Below, in pieces: positions 25,376 to 34,514 of a stretch of DNA of 61,729 nt. Below the pieces are notes generated by a model. That model was not told the origin of the DNA and did no database searches. It was given only the letters and a program-made list of their open reading frames with translations. The position numbers were made by a program, and so were the translations under genes. Positions within the stretch are counted from its first letter, which is position 1; each line of letters opens with the position of its first letter. This DNA comes from Blautia luti (GTDB lineage: Bacteria > Bacillota > Clostridia > Lachnospirales > Lachnospiraceae): the NCBI RefSeq assembly GCF_013304735.1, contig NZ_JAAITI010000022.1, positions 1 through 61,729 of the forward strand, written 5' to 3'.

Positions 25376-26992
25376 TTATTTTACATATTTATGAATAGTT
25401 GCCTTTACAGCTCCAGGTCCTGCGATCATCTCGCGGAACATGTCCTCGATCTTTTCACCCACACCATCTTTGTAAAGATCTGTAAAGAACAGTCTCTCAT
25501 TGGAAAGGATCGGCTTCAGCTGATCCTTGAAGGTTTCCGGTTTTCCGATCACGATATCGCCAAGCTGCTCTGTGATCTCCTCATTCATCGGGTCCGGTGC
25601 AAGCTCAAATTTGTTTCCTTCGTCATCTACAGCCAGCATGTATCTCAGCCAGCCTGCGATTCCCAGCGGGATTGCTGTCAATCTGGAAGCATCTCCAAAT
25701 TTCTTCACATATGCTTTTACAGTCTCACCGAAACGGATACCTACCATCTGGGACACATCTACAGCCAGACGAAGGTTTGTATCTCCAAGATACTCATTCG
25801 GGAAACGGTCATTGAAAAGCTCATCCACAAATGCCTGCGGGGAAAGGATTCCAGGATCTGCAACTACCGGAAGTCCCTCGTCATAAGCAACCATACGGGC
25901 CATTTTCATCATATCTTCGTTCGTGTTCAGCATATGTGCAAACAGATCATAGCCAAGTACCACACCAAGAGGGCCGGTTGCGGAATGTACAGGATTCAGG
26001 CAAACGGTTACTTTCATTCTCTCGGAGAGATTGACGGTATTTCTGTCCGCCATATATACGCCGAAGCCTTTTTCCAGAGCAGGGCGTCCGTTAGGGAAGC
26101 TGTCCTCGATAACAAGATACTGTGGCTTCTCAGCATTGACAAATGGTGCAATGTATGTTTTCTTTCCTGTGATCACCGGCTGCATATCTTCAACGCCAAG
26201 CTTCTCAAGGTCTGCTGCGATCTGCTCACTTGGACGAGGTGTGATCTTGTCGATCATGGTCCACGGGAATGCAACCACCTTCTCATCCGTTACATAATCT
26301 ACAAATCCATCATCTACAAAACCTGCTTTATGCCATTCCTCTGTCATAGTCAGCACGGACTCACGAAGCTTGGCGCCGTTCTGTGAGCAGTTATCCATAG
26401 ATACCAGAGCGATCGGATATTTCCCTGCTTTATATCTCTCATTCAGCATAGCCACAAGAACTGCCATTGCTCCCGTTGCCTTATCCGGTCCGTTTTTAAT
26501 ATCTGCTTCCACAAACGGGAACCATGTTCCGTCTGCTTTCTGGAGTGCATAGCCCTTCTCTGTGATCGTGAAAGAAACCAGCTGCAGAGATTTAGCCGCA
26601 AAAATTTCTTTCAGGCGGTTCCATTGTTCAGCATCAGAAGACTGTGCTTTCACTGCTTCTGCAAGTGCCCCGAGAACTTTGTACTCACGGGTTCCATCAC
26701 CGTGAAGGATGACATTTAAGCCAAGGTTGTCATATGGCGCGTAAATTTTATCCACTACGTCATAATCAAAAGTCTCTACACATGTGATACCTCTGTCAAG
26801 AACTCCCTCTTCCAGAAGACCATCTGCAATACCGCCGATAAATACACGGAAGATATTTCCGATTCCGAAATGTACCCAGCCTGGCTCTTTTTTCGCTTTC
26901 TCAGTCACAGCCTCTACATCGTATCCCGGAAGATCGATACCTGCTTTCTTCCATGCTTCACGTTCCTTGATTCCATTTCTTGTTAATTTCAT
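25376..26992 (-). CDS. Mannitol dehydrogenase-family oxidoreductase (fructuronate reductase-like)
   Basis: A 538-residue polyol-specific long-chain dehydrogenase. The N-terminal NAD-binding domain begins WVHFGIGNIFRVFIGG. The substrate domain holds VSMDNCSQNG, the Lys/Asn/His signature VCLNPVHSATG and DPGILSPQAFVDEL. Members reduce fructuronate or tagaturonate (uxuB, uxaB) or oxidise mannitol or arabinitol. The length and sequence style favour a fructuronate reductase-like role in hexuronate use, but uxaC and uxuA are absent here. AGGGAGG is 9 bases before the ATG. The ROK regulator gene is divergent and probably controls it. Confidence 0.85.
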   Translation of the reverse strand: MKLTRNGIKEREAWKKAGIDLPGYDVEAVTEKAKKEPGWVHFGIGNIFRVFIGGIADGLLEEGVLDRGITCVETFDYDVVDKIYAPYDNLGLNVILHGDGTREYKVLGALAEAVKAQSSDAEQWNRLKEIFAAKSLQLVSFTITEKGYALQKADGTWFPFVEADIKNGPDKATGAMAVLVAMLNERYKAGKYPIALVSMDNCSQNGAKLRESVLTMTEEWHKAGFVDDGFVDYVTDEKVVAFPWTMIDKITPRPSEQIAADLEKLGVEDMQPVITGKKTYIAPFVNAEKPQYLVIEDSFPNGRPALEKGFGVYMADRNTVNLSERMKVTVCLNPVHSATGPLGVVLGYDLFAHMLNTNEDMMKMARMVAYDEGLPVVADPGILSPQAFVDELFNDRFPNEYLGDTNLRLAVDVSQMVGIRFGETVKAYVKKFGDASRLTAIPLGIAGWLRYMLAVDDEGNKFELAPDPMNEEITEQLGDIVIGKPETFKDQLKPILSNERLFFTDLYKDGVGEKIEDMFREMIAGPGAVKATIHKYVK

Positions 26993-27239
26993 AATCTTGA
27001 ACCTCCCTGTTTTCTTATATTTCGTTATTATTTATGTCTTTCACTTATGCTTATGTATTAACTGTAAGTAGAGTATAAAACTATTTTTTTAAAAAATCCA
27101 TTGACAAAACACCTAATTTTCCTCTTATATTTTTGTTTACTTTTACTCAGGCGCTCCTACATTGCATTTCCCGCAAATTTATACTAAAATATATTTAAGA
27201 CTTAAACATATCTATAATGACTTTTATCAGGAGAATCTC

Positions 27240-28373
27240 ATGAGTGAAAAAGGATTAACCACCATCAATTTAAAGAAAATAAACCGCTCCAAGGTTTACC
27301 AGTATATATACAAAGCAAAACAGGCTTCCAAAATGCAGATCGTCCAGGACCTGCAGATGGGACTTTCCACAGTAAGCCAGAACCTGAACCTTCTGGAAAA
27401 AGAAGGACTCATCGACAGAAACGGATATTTTGATTCCACAGGCGGAAGGAAGGCACAGGCCATCCAGATCGCCTCGGATTTTCGGATTTCCATTGGCATC
27501 GGGATCCTGAAAAACATGTTCCATATCACAGCCATCGACTTATATGGAAATGCTTTTTATACAGAAACCATTGCTCTTCCCTATTCCAACACAGAAGAGT
27601 ATTACAGACAGCTGACCGATAAAGTACGGGAATTCATCGCAGAGAATCACTATCCGGAGGAAAAGATCCTGGGCGTTTCCATTGCCACACAGGGGATCAC
27701 TTCTCCGGATAATTCCACTGTGATCTATGGAAACATCATGAACAATACCGGCATGAAGCTGGAGGATTTTTCCCGGCATCTTCCTTACCCCTGCCATCTG
27801 GAACACGATTCCAAATCCGCCGCTTTTCTGGAGCTGTGGAATCACCCGGAGCTTGACAGTGCTGTCGTGTTCCTTCTGAACCGAAACCTGGGCGGTGCCA
27901 TTATCACCAACCATCAGATCCATCAGGGAAGCTCCATGCACAGCGGAACACTTGAGCATATGTGCGTGAACCCGGACGGTCCTTTATGTTACTGTGGAAA
28001 CCGTGGCTGTCTGGAGACCTACTGCTCTGCCAATGCTCTGGAACAGTCTGCGGGGATGCCTGTGAAGGAATTTTTCCCGCTGCTCCGCGAAAAAAAATCT
28101 CCCCGGCTTGCTGAGCACTGGGAAGATTACCTGAACCATCTGGCATTTGCCATGAAAAACCTGAACCTGATCATCGATGCGCCGATCATCATCAGCGGAT
28201 ATCTGGCACCTTATTTTACGGAAGAAGACATCACTTATCTGCTGGAACACATCAACACAGGCGCACCCTTTACCCTGGATAAAGATCAGATTCTGGTCGG
28301 TACCCACGGACAGTATACACCTGCCATTGGTGCAGCTTTATATTATGTGGAAAAATTTATACAGAGCGTGTGA
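27240..28373 (+). CDS. ROK-family (NagC/XylR-type) transcriptional regulator
   Basis: A 377-residue regulator: N-terminal winged helix (about 15-75, MQIVQDLQMGLSTVSQNLNLLEKEG) and a sugar-kinase-like ROK domain. The zinc motif CYCGNRGCLETYC near residue 265 is intact, and LEHDSKSAAFLELW and RNLGGAII correspond to the sugar and phosphate loops. It is therefore a sugar-responsive repressor. ATG 27240 has AGGAGA seven bases upstream. The frame is open to 27162, but that part has no ribosome binding site. It is divergent from the mannitol dehydrogenase-family gene over a 247-base AT-rich region. Confidence 0.9.
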   Translation: MSEKGLTTINLKKINRSKVYQYIYKAKQASKMQIVQDLQMGLSTVSQNLNLLEKEGLIDRNGYFDSTGGRKAQAIQIASDFRISIGIGILKNMFHITAIDLYGNAFYTETIALPYSNTEEYYRQLTDKVREFIAENHYPEEKILGVSIATQGITSPDNSTVIYGNIMNNTGMKLEDFSRHLPYPCHLEHDSKSAAFLELWNHPELDSAVVFLLNRNLGGAIITNHQIHQGSSMHSGTLEHMCVNPDGPLCYCGNRGCLETYCSANALEQSAGMPVKEFFPLLREKKSPRLAEHWEDYLNHLAFAMKNLNLIIDAPIIISGYLAPYFTEEDITYLLEHINTGAPFTLDKDQILVGTHGQYTPAIGAALYYVEKFIQSV

Positions 28374-28400
28374 ATACAGGCAGCTTCACCTGAACCGCTC

Positions 28401-28473
28401 AAAAAAGCATGTCATACACAGCCAGACGGATATAACTTGATCCGCTCTGTCCTAAGGTATGACATGCTTTTTT
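28401..28473. terminator. Bidirectional terminator between ROK gene and udk
   Basis: A 16-bp stem AAAAAAGCATGTCATAC / GTATGACATGCTTTTTT at the two ends of a longer loop, with T-runs on both strands. Confidence 0.85.
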
Positions 28474-28485
28474 TTATTTTACTTA

Positions 28486-29106
28486 TTATTTTTTCAGTTC
28501 TTTCAGCAGCTGCCCGATCTTTGACACAAACAGATCAAAGGCCACATTATTCTTACCGCTGTTGATCACAATATCTGCTTTCGCCCGTGTAGGCTCCACA
28601 TACAGATAATGCATCGGTTTTACTGTGGTAAGATACTGATCGATGATTCCGTTTAAATCCCGTCCACGTTCCTCCACATCTCTGGAGATCCGTCTTAAGA
28701 TCCTCTCATCTGCATCTGCTTCCACATAAACCTTGATATCCAGAAGATCTCGGATACGGGGATCTGCAAGAAGCAGGATTCCTTCTACCAGAATGACCGG
28801 TCTTGGTTCGATCTTCAGCACTTTGTCGGAGCGGTTGTGCTGACTGTAATCGTATACCGGACATTGGATGGTTTTGCCCTCCTTGAGTTCTTTGAGATGC
28901 TCGACCAGAAGATCGGTTTCCAGTGAATCCGGGTGATCGTAATTCACCTTCACACGTTCTTCAAAAGGAATTCCGTCCTGTCTGCGGTAGTAATTATCAT
29001 GATAGATCACCACCACATCGTCTCCGAAATGCTTCTTCAGTCTGTTTGTAAATGTAGATTTGCCGGAACCTGATCCTCCGGCGATCCCGATAATAATACT
29101 TTCCAT
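28486..29106 (-). CDS. udk: Uridine kinase
   Basis: Uridine kinase phosphorylates uridine and cytidine in pyrimidine salvage. The 206-residue length is normal. Walker A is GIAGGSGSGKST at residues 7-18, then YHDNYYRRQD, NYDHPDSLE, the lid RRISRDVEERGRD and KPMHYLYVEPTRAKADIVI. ATG 29106 with GAGGTAAAGAG upstream is the family start, and the long upstream extension is not conserved-looking and overlaps the metF terminator. It lies between two terminators and is probably a single-gene transcript. Confidence 0.93.
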   Translation of the reverse strand: MESIIIGIAGGSGSGKSTFTNRLKKHFGDDVVVIYHDNYYRRQDGIPFEERVKVNYDHPDSLETDLLVEHLKELKEGKTIQCPVYDYSQHNRSDKVLKIEPRPVILVEGILLLADPRIRDLLDIKVYVEADADERILRRISRDVEERGRDLNGIIDQYLTTVKPMHYLYVEPTRAKADIVINSGKNNVAFDLFVSKIGQLLKELKK

Positions 29107-29198
29107 CGTCTCTTTACCTCTTAATCTAGAATTCTTCCGCTGTGGATCCCGCAGGCTTCCCGAAGAGTTTTTCCGTATAAAGAAGCTTTTTCTTACAC

Positions 29199-29250
29199 AA
29201 AAGCTGCCCGGTCGGTGTGCATCTCCTGCATCCGGTTCCGGACAGCTTTT
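29199..29250 (-). terminator. Intrinsic terminator after metF
   Basis: Stem AAAAGCTGTCCGG / CCGGGCAGCTTTT with a G-rich loop, placed 30 bases after the metF stop. On the minus strand it ends in TTTTGTGT. Confidence 0.75.
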
Positions 29251-29281
29251 CTGGTTATTTTTTATAAAGCAATCGTTCTGA

Positions 29282-30160
29282 TCAGATCTCAGCCTGCTCA
29301 AGAAGTGCCGGGATCTTGGATTCCCATCCAAGTGCCATGATATGTACACCCTGGCAGTATGGCTTACACTCTTTGATGATACGTGCAGCGATCTCAACAC
29401 CTGTGATACCAGCTTTTGTCTTCTCTTTGTCTGCTTTCAGTTCCTCGATCATCTCATCCGGAACATGAATGCCGGCAACGTTGTTGTTCATGAACTTAGC
29501 CATTCCAGCGGACTTCGGAATGATAATACCAACCTGTACCGGTTTTCCGAACTGTTTTGCTTTTTCCATGAATTTGATGAATTTCTCCGGCTCAAATACA
29601 GCCTGTGTCTGGAAGTAGTCTGCACCTGCGGCAACTTTTCTTTCCATCTTTGCAAGCTGAGCGTCAACGGAATCGCTGCATGGAGATACAACGGCACCTT
29701 TGGAGAATTTCGGAGGCTCACCAACCAGCTGGTTTCCACCAAGGTCTACACCGGACTCAAGAAGCTGTACTGTATGAAGAAGAGATACAGAATCAAGATC
29801 AAATACCGGTTTTGCCTGTGGATGGTCGCCCATCTTTGTGTGGTCACCTGTGAGGCAGAGGATATTCTCGATACCAAGCATAGCTGCACTTAAAAGATCA
29901 GACTCCAGTGCGATACGGTTTCTATCACGGCATGCCAGCTGGAAGATCGGGTCCATTCCTGCATCTTTGAGGACTTTACACATTGCAAGAGATCCAAGAC
30001 GCATTACTGAAGACTGGTTATCTGTTACATTAACTGCATGAACACCTTTCAGGTAAGTTTTGGCTTCTTCTACCAGCTCATCTACATGGATCCCTTTTGG
30101 CGGTCCTACTTCAGCAGAAACTACAAATTCACCACGGTCGAATAATTCTTTCATTTTCAT
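29282..30160 (-). CDS. metF: 5,10-methylenetetrahydrofolate reductase, acetogen type
   Basis: MetF reduces methylene-THF to methyl-THF, the last step of the methyl branch of the Wood-Ljungdahl pathway. The 292-residue protein has the TIM-barrel signatures FVVSAEVGPPKG at the N-terminus, AVNVTDNQSS, FQLACRDRNR, LCLTGDHTKMGDHP with FAD-binding residues, and TQAVFEPEKF. ATG 30160 has GGAG 11 bases before it, and in-frame alternatives are 30181 and 30154. It is the third gene after rnfC2 and metV, an order known in acetogens where MetF, MetV and RnfC2 form an NADH-oxidising complex. Confidence 0.93.
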   Translation of the reverse strand: MKMKELFDRGEFVVSAEVGPPKGIHVDELVEEAKTYLKGVHAVNVTDNQSSVMRLGSLAMCKVLKDAGMDPIFQLACRDRNRIALESDLLSAAMLGIENILCLTGDHTKMGDHPQAKPVFDLDSVSLLHTVQLLESGVDLGGNQLVGEPPKFSKGAVVSPCSDSVDAQLAKMERKVAAGADYFQTQAVFEPEKFIKFMEKAKQFGKPVQVGIIIPKSAGMAKFMNNNVAGIHVPDEMIEELKADKEKTKAGITGVEIAARIIKECKPYCQGVHIMALGWESKIPALLEQAEI

Positions 30161-30244
30161 ATTATACTTTGCTCCAATCATTATAAATTTGGGGTATTGG
30201 CCGCCATGTTCCAGGCGGACAATATCATAATTTCATCAAGCTTC

Positions 30245-30865
30245 TTATTTCACTTCATCATCTGTAGCGAAATTATGGATCTGTGTCGGGCATTTCAGTG
30301 CGTCAAGGCGTCCGATCTCTTTCAGACGTCTGTAGATGCGCTCCCATCCACACTCCATGTCGCTGTCCACTTCGCATTTACCATTCTTGGAACCACCGCA
30401 CTGGCCGTTGACAAGACTCTTGGAACATGCTGTGATCGGGCAGATTCCACCGGTAAGGTTCAGATAACACTCACCGCACTGGTCACATTTATATTCCAGT
30501 GGTGTTACACCCTGGAAACCAGGTACCGGGTATGTATCGCAGGCTGCACATACCATCTTGTCTTCCAGATATTCTGCGATGGTCTGAACACCAACGCCGC
30601 AGGAGAATACCAGAACCAGGTCAGCTTCCTGGATCTTGCTCATGTGTTTCTGGAGACGTAACTGCATATTTTCCGGATTACAGATATAATCCGTTGTCAT
30701 GATCCCTGTCACATTTCCTTCAGCGGAAAGTTCCTTCTGAAGTGCAACAGCCTCTTTTTCCGGAAAACGAACTTCCTTGCATCCATGGCAGTTGATGATA
30801 AAAACTTTCTTTCCGGCTGCCAGTGATACGATAGTTTCTTTTGCTTTTAACTGGGTAATCAACAT
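30245..30865 (-). CDS. metV: MetV subunit of methylenetetrahydrofolate reductase
   Basis: MetV (MTHFR_C domain, about 200 residues) is the small iron-sulfur/zinc partner of MetF in acetogens. The 206-residue protein shows the cysteine motifs NCHGCKE near residue 25, CGVGVQT near 90, and the strong block CDQCGECYLNLTGGICPI followed by CSKSLVNGQCGG and KNGKCEVD. It starts one base after the rnfC2 stop, so it is translationally coupled. The same domain is repeated at the N-terminus of RnfC2. It is thought to bridge electrons from RnfC2 to the MetF flavin. Confidence 0.92.
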   Translation of the reverse strand: MLITQLKAKETIVSLAAGKKVFIINCHGCKEVRFPEKEAVALQKELSAEGNVTGIMTTDYICNPENMQLRLQKHMSKIQEADLVLVFSCGVGVQTIAEYLEDKMVCAACDTYPVPGFQGVTPLEYKCDQCGECYLNLTGGICPITACSKSLVNGQCGGSKNGKCEVDSDMECGWERIYRRLKEIGRLDALKCPTQIHNFATDDEVK

Positions 30866-30866
30866 A

Positions 30867-32831
30867 TCACTTCATCCCCCTTACTGCATTTTTTCCGGCT
30901 TTGATGCTGTTAATGATCGGAATCTTGGAAGAACAGATATACTGACAGCATCTGCACTCAACACAGTCCATAATGCTCATGTCTTTCATGCCCTGCCAGT
31001 TCTCTTCTTTCGCATATTTTACGAAATACAGAGGAGAAAGTTCCATCGGACATACGTCCACGCAGCGTCCGCACTTGATACATGGCTGCTCTTTGGTCTC
31101 GTCTGTATCAATGGCGATGATACCGTTGGAGCCCTTCATCATAGGTACTTCCAGAGTATTCAGAGGGAATCCCATCATAGGTCCGCCCATCTTGACCAGA
31201 ACATCGTCATCTGTAAATCCACCGCAGTAATCGATCAGCTCTTTTACGCTGGTACCGATCTTGATGATAAAGTTGCCAGGATTCTTGATCTTCTCGCCTG
31301 TTACGGTTGCAACACGCTCGATCAGCGGCATACCCTTCTGGATCGCATCGGAGATTGCTTTTACGGTACTGATATTATCTACGATAACGCCAACATCTGC
31401 CGGAAGACCGCCGCTTGGAACCTTTCTGCCCATAACGCGCTTGATGAGAGTTTTCTCAGCACCCTGCGGGTATTTGGTTCTTGCGACAAATACTTCCATG
31501 TTTCCGATATCGGCAACTTTTTCCTGCATTAATTCGATGGCATCCTGCTTGTTATCCTCAATGACAATGATACCCTTCTCGGCACCTGTTGTCTTCAGGA
31601 TCGCTTTCAGACCAAAAATAATGTCATCTGCAAACTCAAGGAGAACCTTGTGGTCTGCTGTTAAATATGGCTCGCATTCGCATCCATTGAGGAGAATAGT
31701 ATCAACTGGTTTGGCTGGTTTCAGTTTGACACAGGTTGGGAAGCCTGCACCACCCATACCAACGATTCCTGCTTCTTTTACAATCTCAATGATCTCATCC
31801 GGAGTCAGATTATCCAGGTCACCATGTGGCTGTACGGATTCGTGCAGAGTATTTTTTCCATCCGATTCAATGACAACAGCCATGACTTCACTGCCTCTTG
31901 TGCCATGCATACGTGGCTCAACGGCAACTACGGTTCCGCTTACGCTGGAGTGTACCGGTGCACTGATAAATCCGGCAGCTTCGCCGATCTTCTGTCCGAC
32001 TTTTACAGTGTCGCCTACCTCTACGATCGGATTGGCAGGTGCACCAAGATGCTGGGACATGGAGATCACTACAGTCTTCGGATCCGGGAATTTCTTCAGT
32101 GCGATATGCTCGCTGAATTCCTTATGCTCTGACGGATGAACGCCGCCATAGTATCCGTTCAGTCTGTCCTCTCTGATAGACTTCACGTAATCGTTGATCA
32201 CCTTGAAGTTAACCTTGGAGTAATCACGTACCTGTACCGGCTGGTTCAGGAACTCTTCCAGACGGCCCTGTTTTGCCAGTCTCTGGTAGATCTTTTCCCA
32301 TGCGCAGTCCTTGTTTGGATCTACTTCACATTTACCGTTCTTCGCTCCGCCGCACTGTCCGTTCACAAGACTCTTGGAACAGTCGACGATAGGACAGACA
32401 CCTCCGGTAATGTTCAGATAGCACTGTGCACATGCATCACAGCTCTTTTTGGTAAGTGCCATGCCGTGATGACCTCTGTAGTTAAGGGTATTACTTGCTG
32501 CGATCACCGGCTTACCGGCCAGATCTGCAACAGTCTGGATACCAAGACCACAGGAGATCACAACTACATTCTCTGTACCTTCCGGCAGCAGATCCTGTAA
32601 TTTTCTTTCTGTGTGCATCTTGTTGCACAGAAAATCGAATTTCGCACTGCCTGTGACGGTTTTTCCCTGCTCCGCAGCAAATTTCAGGAATTCTTCGCAA
32701 TCCGGTTCGTCAACGGTCTCAAATTCCTTGAAACACTTGTTACAGGCGATTACGAACAGATTGTCCCTGCCGTTCAGCACTGATGCAAGCTCATCACTGC
32801 TTTTCAGCTTGTACTTAGTATAGTTTTCCAA
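30867..32831 (-). CDS. rnfC2: RnfC2: NADH-oxidising subunit with N-terminal MetV-like domain
   Basis: A 654-residue fusion. Residues about 1-195 are a MetV-like domain (NKCFKEFE, CGLGIQTVADL, CDACAQCYLNITGGVCPI, CSKSLVNGQCGG). The rest is an RnfC protein: barrel-sandwich lid (about 225-310), the NADH/FMN domain with GMGGAGFPTCVKL and NGCECEPYLTADH, an SLBB domain (DVGVIVDNISTVKAI) and two 4Fe-4S motifs, CIKCGRCVDVCP and CVECRCCQYIC. No membrane helix is present. The start codon is TTG, with GGAAGGTGAG seven bases upstream. Its size fits the about 70-kDa RnfC2 of the heterotrimeric Acetobacterium reductase. It heads the rnfC2-metV-metF operon. Confidence 0.9.
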   Translation of the reverse strand: MENYTKYKLKSSDELASVLNGRDNLFVIACNKCFKEFETVDEPDCEEFLKFAAEQGKTVTGSAKFDFLCNKMHTERKLQDLLPEGTENVVVISCGLGIQTVADLAGKPVIAASNTLNYRGHHGMALTKKSCDACAQCYLNITGGVCPIVDCSKSLVNGQCGGAKNGKCEVDPNKDCAWEKIYQRLAKQGRLEEFLNQPVQVRDYSKVNFKVINDYVKSIREDRLNGYYGGVHPSEHKEFSEHIALKKFPDPKTVVISMSQHLGAPANPIVEVGDTVKVGQKIGEAAGFISAPVHSSVSGTVVAVEPRMHGTRGSEVMAVVIESDGKNTLHESVQPHGDLDNLTPDEIIEIVKEAGIVGMGGAGFPTCVKLKPAKPVDTILLNGCECEPYLTADHKVLLEFADDIIFGLKAILKTTGAEKGIIVIEDNKQDAIELMQEKVADIGNMEVFVARTKYPQGAEKTLIKRVMGRKVPSGGLPADVGVIVDNISTVKAISDAIQKGMPLIERVATVTGEKIKNPGNFIIKIGTSVKELIDYCGGFTDDDVLVKMGGPMMGFPLNTLEVPMMKGSNGIIAIDTDETKEQPCIKCGRCVDVCPMELSPLYFVKYAKEENWQGMKDMSIMDCVECRCCQYICSSKIPIINSIKAGKNAVRGMK

Positions 32832-33249
32832 TTGCTCACCTTCCTTATAAAGATTATATCCTTATGATTATCTGCTCTTATCCGTTCCCTCCTTCTCTGC
32901 ACTCCCAGGAAAGAAACAATAAAACCAAATAAATAAGTTCTACGTTATTTGTTCAGCCCTCCGGAAATCCCAACCACAAAAAGGCCGCAGTATTTCCTCT
33001 GACCGCTACAATAAATGTACCATAATTTGAACATATTATCCAGTTTTATTGGCTATTTTTATAAAATTATTCTATGATTTCATTCCAAAAATTTATGGGT
33101 GTACGGATATTTGTACAATTTCTGTTATGTTACATGCGTTAGTTATATGCAACTTATATAATTTTGTTTATAAAATATCCTTTTTATGCATTGAGCATAT
33201 TGCACAAGGATCTTACCTTTAACAGGACAGATCCGAAAGGTGTCTTTTA
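32832..33249. other. Intergenic region upstream of rnfC2
   Basis: A 418-base AT-rich stretch that must hold the promoter of rnfC2-metV-metF. A GGATAAT box on the minus strand near 33030-33040 is a possible -10, without a clear -35. No gene and no known riboswitch was recognised. Confidence 0.4.
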
Positions 33250-33774
33250 TCATGGAGTAAGACGCTGTCCGCAATATTCACAGGTGCTCAGACGACCTTT
33301 TATTACCTGATTCTTTGCACCGCAGCTGGGGCAGGTAACTGTAATATAGATCTTCTCATTTACGCGTCTGTTCGGTGCAGTGATCATAATATAATTTCCT
33401 TCTCTGTCTATCTGGATATTCCGGATATATCCCCCGGCAATAAATTTTTCCAGCTTTTTCACTGCACCTTTTCCCAGTTCCTGCTCAAGCTTTTCAAATG
33501 AGACGGTATTCTGAGCATAGGATTCAAACCAGCAGGCGATTTCTCCGGCTTTTTTCTTCTTTAATGTTTTTTGTATCTCCCGGAAGGTCGGATACAGAAA
33601 CAGCAATCCAAGTATGATCTCTGTTGCTGCCATTCCCCAGCGCCCTTCACGGATATACTTCTCCGATGCGCCAATAGCTCCCAGGGAAAAAAGTATAAAA
33701 AAGCCACAAAGAACCCATTTCAGTTTCCCCAGTATTCCTGTTTTTTTATTTTTTTCTGTCAAAAAATCACTCAT
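33250..33774 (-). CDS. Membrane protein with C-terminal zinc ribbon
   Basis: A 174-residue protein with two predicted membrane helices (about residues 18-37 and 47-65), a middle helical domain that resembles a small winged-helix (SFEKLEQELGKGAVKKLEKFI), and a C-terminal zinc ribbon CPSCGAKN...CEYCGQ. I do not recognise a named family. The zinc ribbon recalls the neighbour at 37622. The gene stands alone between the rnfC2 leader and the response regulator. Confidence 0.6.
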   Translation of the reverse strand: MSDFLTEKNKKTGILGKLKWVLCGFFILFSLGAIGASEKYIREGRWGMAATEIILGLLFLYPTFREIQKTLKKKKAGEIACWFESYAQNTVSFEKLEQELGKGAVKKLEKFIAGGYIRNIQIDREGNYIMITAPNRRVNEKIYITVTCPSCGAKNQVIKGRLSTCEYCGQRLTP

Positions 33775-33887
33775 GTCTGTTTCCTCTTTCTTCTATTATT
33801 CAAAATTTTATGATGTATTTATGAATGCTCCGTCAGCTCACGCCAAATTTCCTCTATCTGAATATGTTTCTGCATTCTGTGGATCTT

Positions 33888-34514
33888 CTATTTCAGTGTG
33901 GTTACGATCAGTTTACTTTCCAGTGCAGCTGCTATCAGATCCTCTTTACAGCTGTATCCCGCCTTGGCGATCATTTCCTGAAAATTCCATCTTACCCCTG
34001 AAGCAGAGCAGTCCATTTTCCTTGCGATCTCGGAATATGACATCCCGTGAATGTACAGGCGCAGCATCTCCAGCTGTCTGGGACTGATATCACCGCTTGT
34101 GATCCAGTTAAGTTCCACCTCCGGTGCCACATCCGGAAATACATGCTCCCCATTTAACGTTCTGTAGATCACACTCCGTATTTCCTCTTCCCCGTGATCC
34201 TTATACCAGAGACTGTCTGCGCATCCGCTCTTTGCCCTTTCCAGCACCCTGGGATCGATCAGCGAAGTAACGACCAATACCTTTGTATATGGATATTTTT
34301 CCCTGATGATCTTTCCGGCACTCAGCCCATCATGATTATGAAATGTCTGCACATCCATAAGCACAAGATCAATTGCCGAGTAAGAGCAGATCTTTACAGC
34401 TTCACAGGCATCCGAAACTGTCTGAACATGTCGGAATTCCGGTTCCCGCATAATAATACTTTCAAAATACTTCTGCATGATCCTCTGATCTTCTACTATC
34501 AGTATCCGTACCAT
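33888..34514 (-). CDS. NarL/LuxR-type response regulator
   Basis: A 208-residue response regulator: receiver domain (1-125) with IVEDQR, phospho-acceptor Asp in LVLMDVQTF near residue 54, conserved Thr/Ser in VVTSL and Lys in WYKD. A C-terminal LuxR-like HTH (ISPRQLEMLRLYIHGMSYSEIARKM) follows. The helix after the turn, ASGVRWNFQEMIAKAGYSCKEDLI, is somewhat unusual, with Trp in the recognition helix. It overlaps the histidine kinase gene by 53 bases, so the pair is translationally coupled. Confidence 0.9.
   Translation of the reverse strand: MVRILIVEDQRIMQKYFESIIMREPEFRHVQTVSDACEAVKICSYSAIDLVLMDVQTFHNHDGLSAGKIIREKYPYTKVLVVTSLIDPRVLERAKSGCADSLWYKDHGEEEIRSVIYRTLNGEHVFPDVAPEVELNWITSGDISPRQLEMLRLYIHGMSYSEIARKMDCSASGVRWNFQEMIAKAGYSCKEDLIAAALESKLIVTTLK

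Noticed and set aside
25391..26386. Plus-strand open frame opposite the mannitol dehydrogenase-family gene
   Set aside because: The true gene on the minus strand shows all family motifs, and the antisense frame does not.
32832..33249. Possible riboswitch before rnfC2
   Set aside because: The region is AT-rich with weak hairpins, and no known aptamer pattern or terminator was seen.
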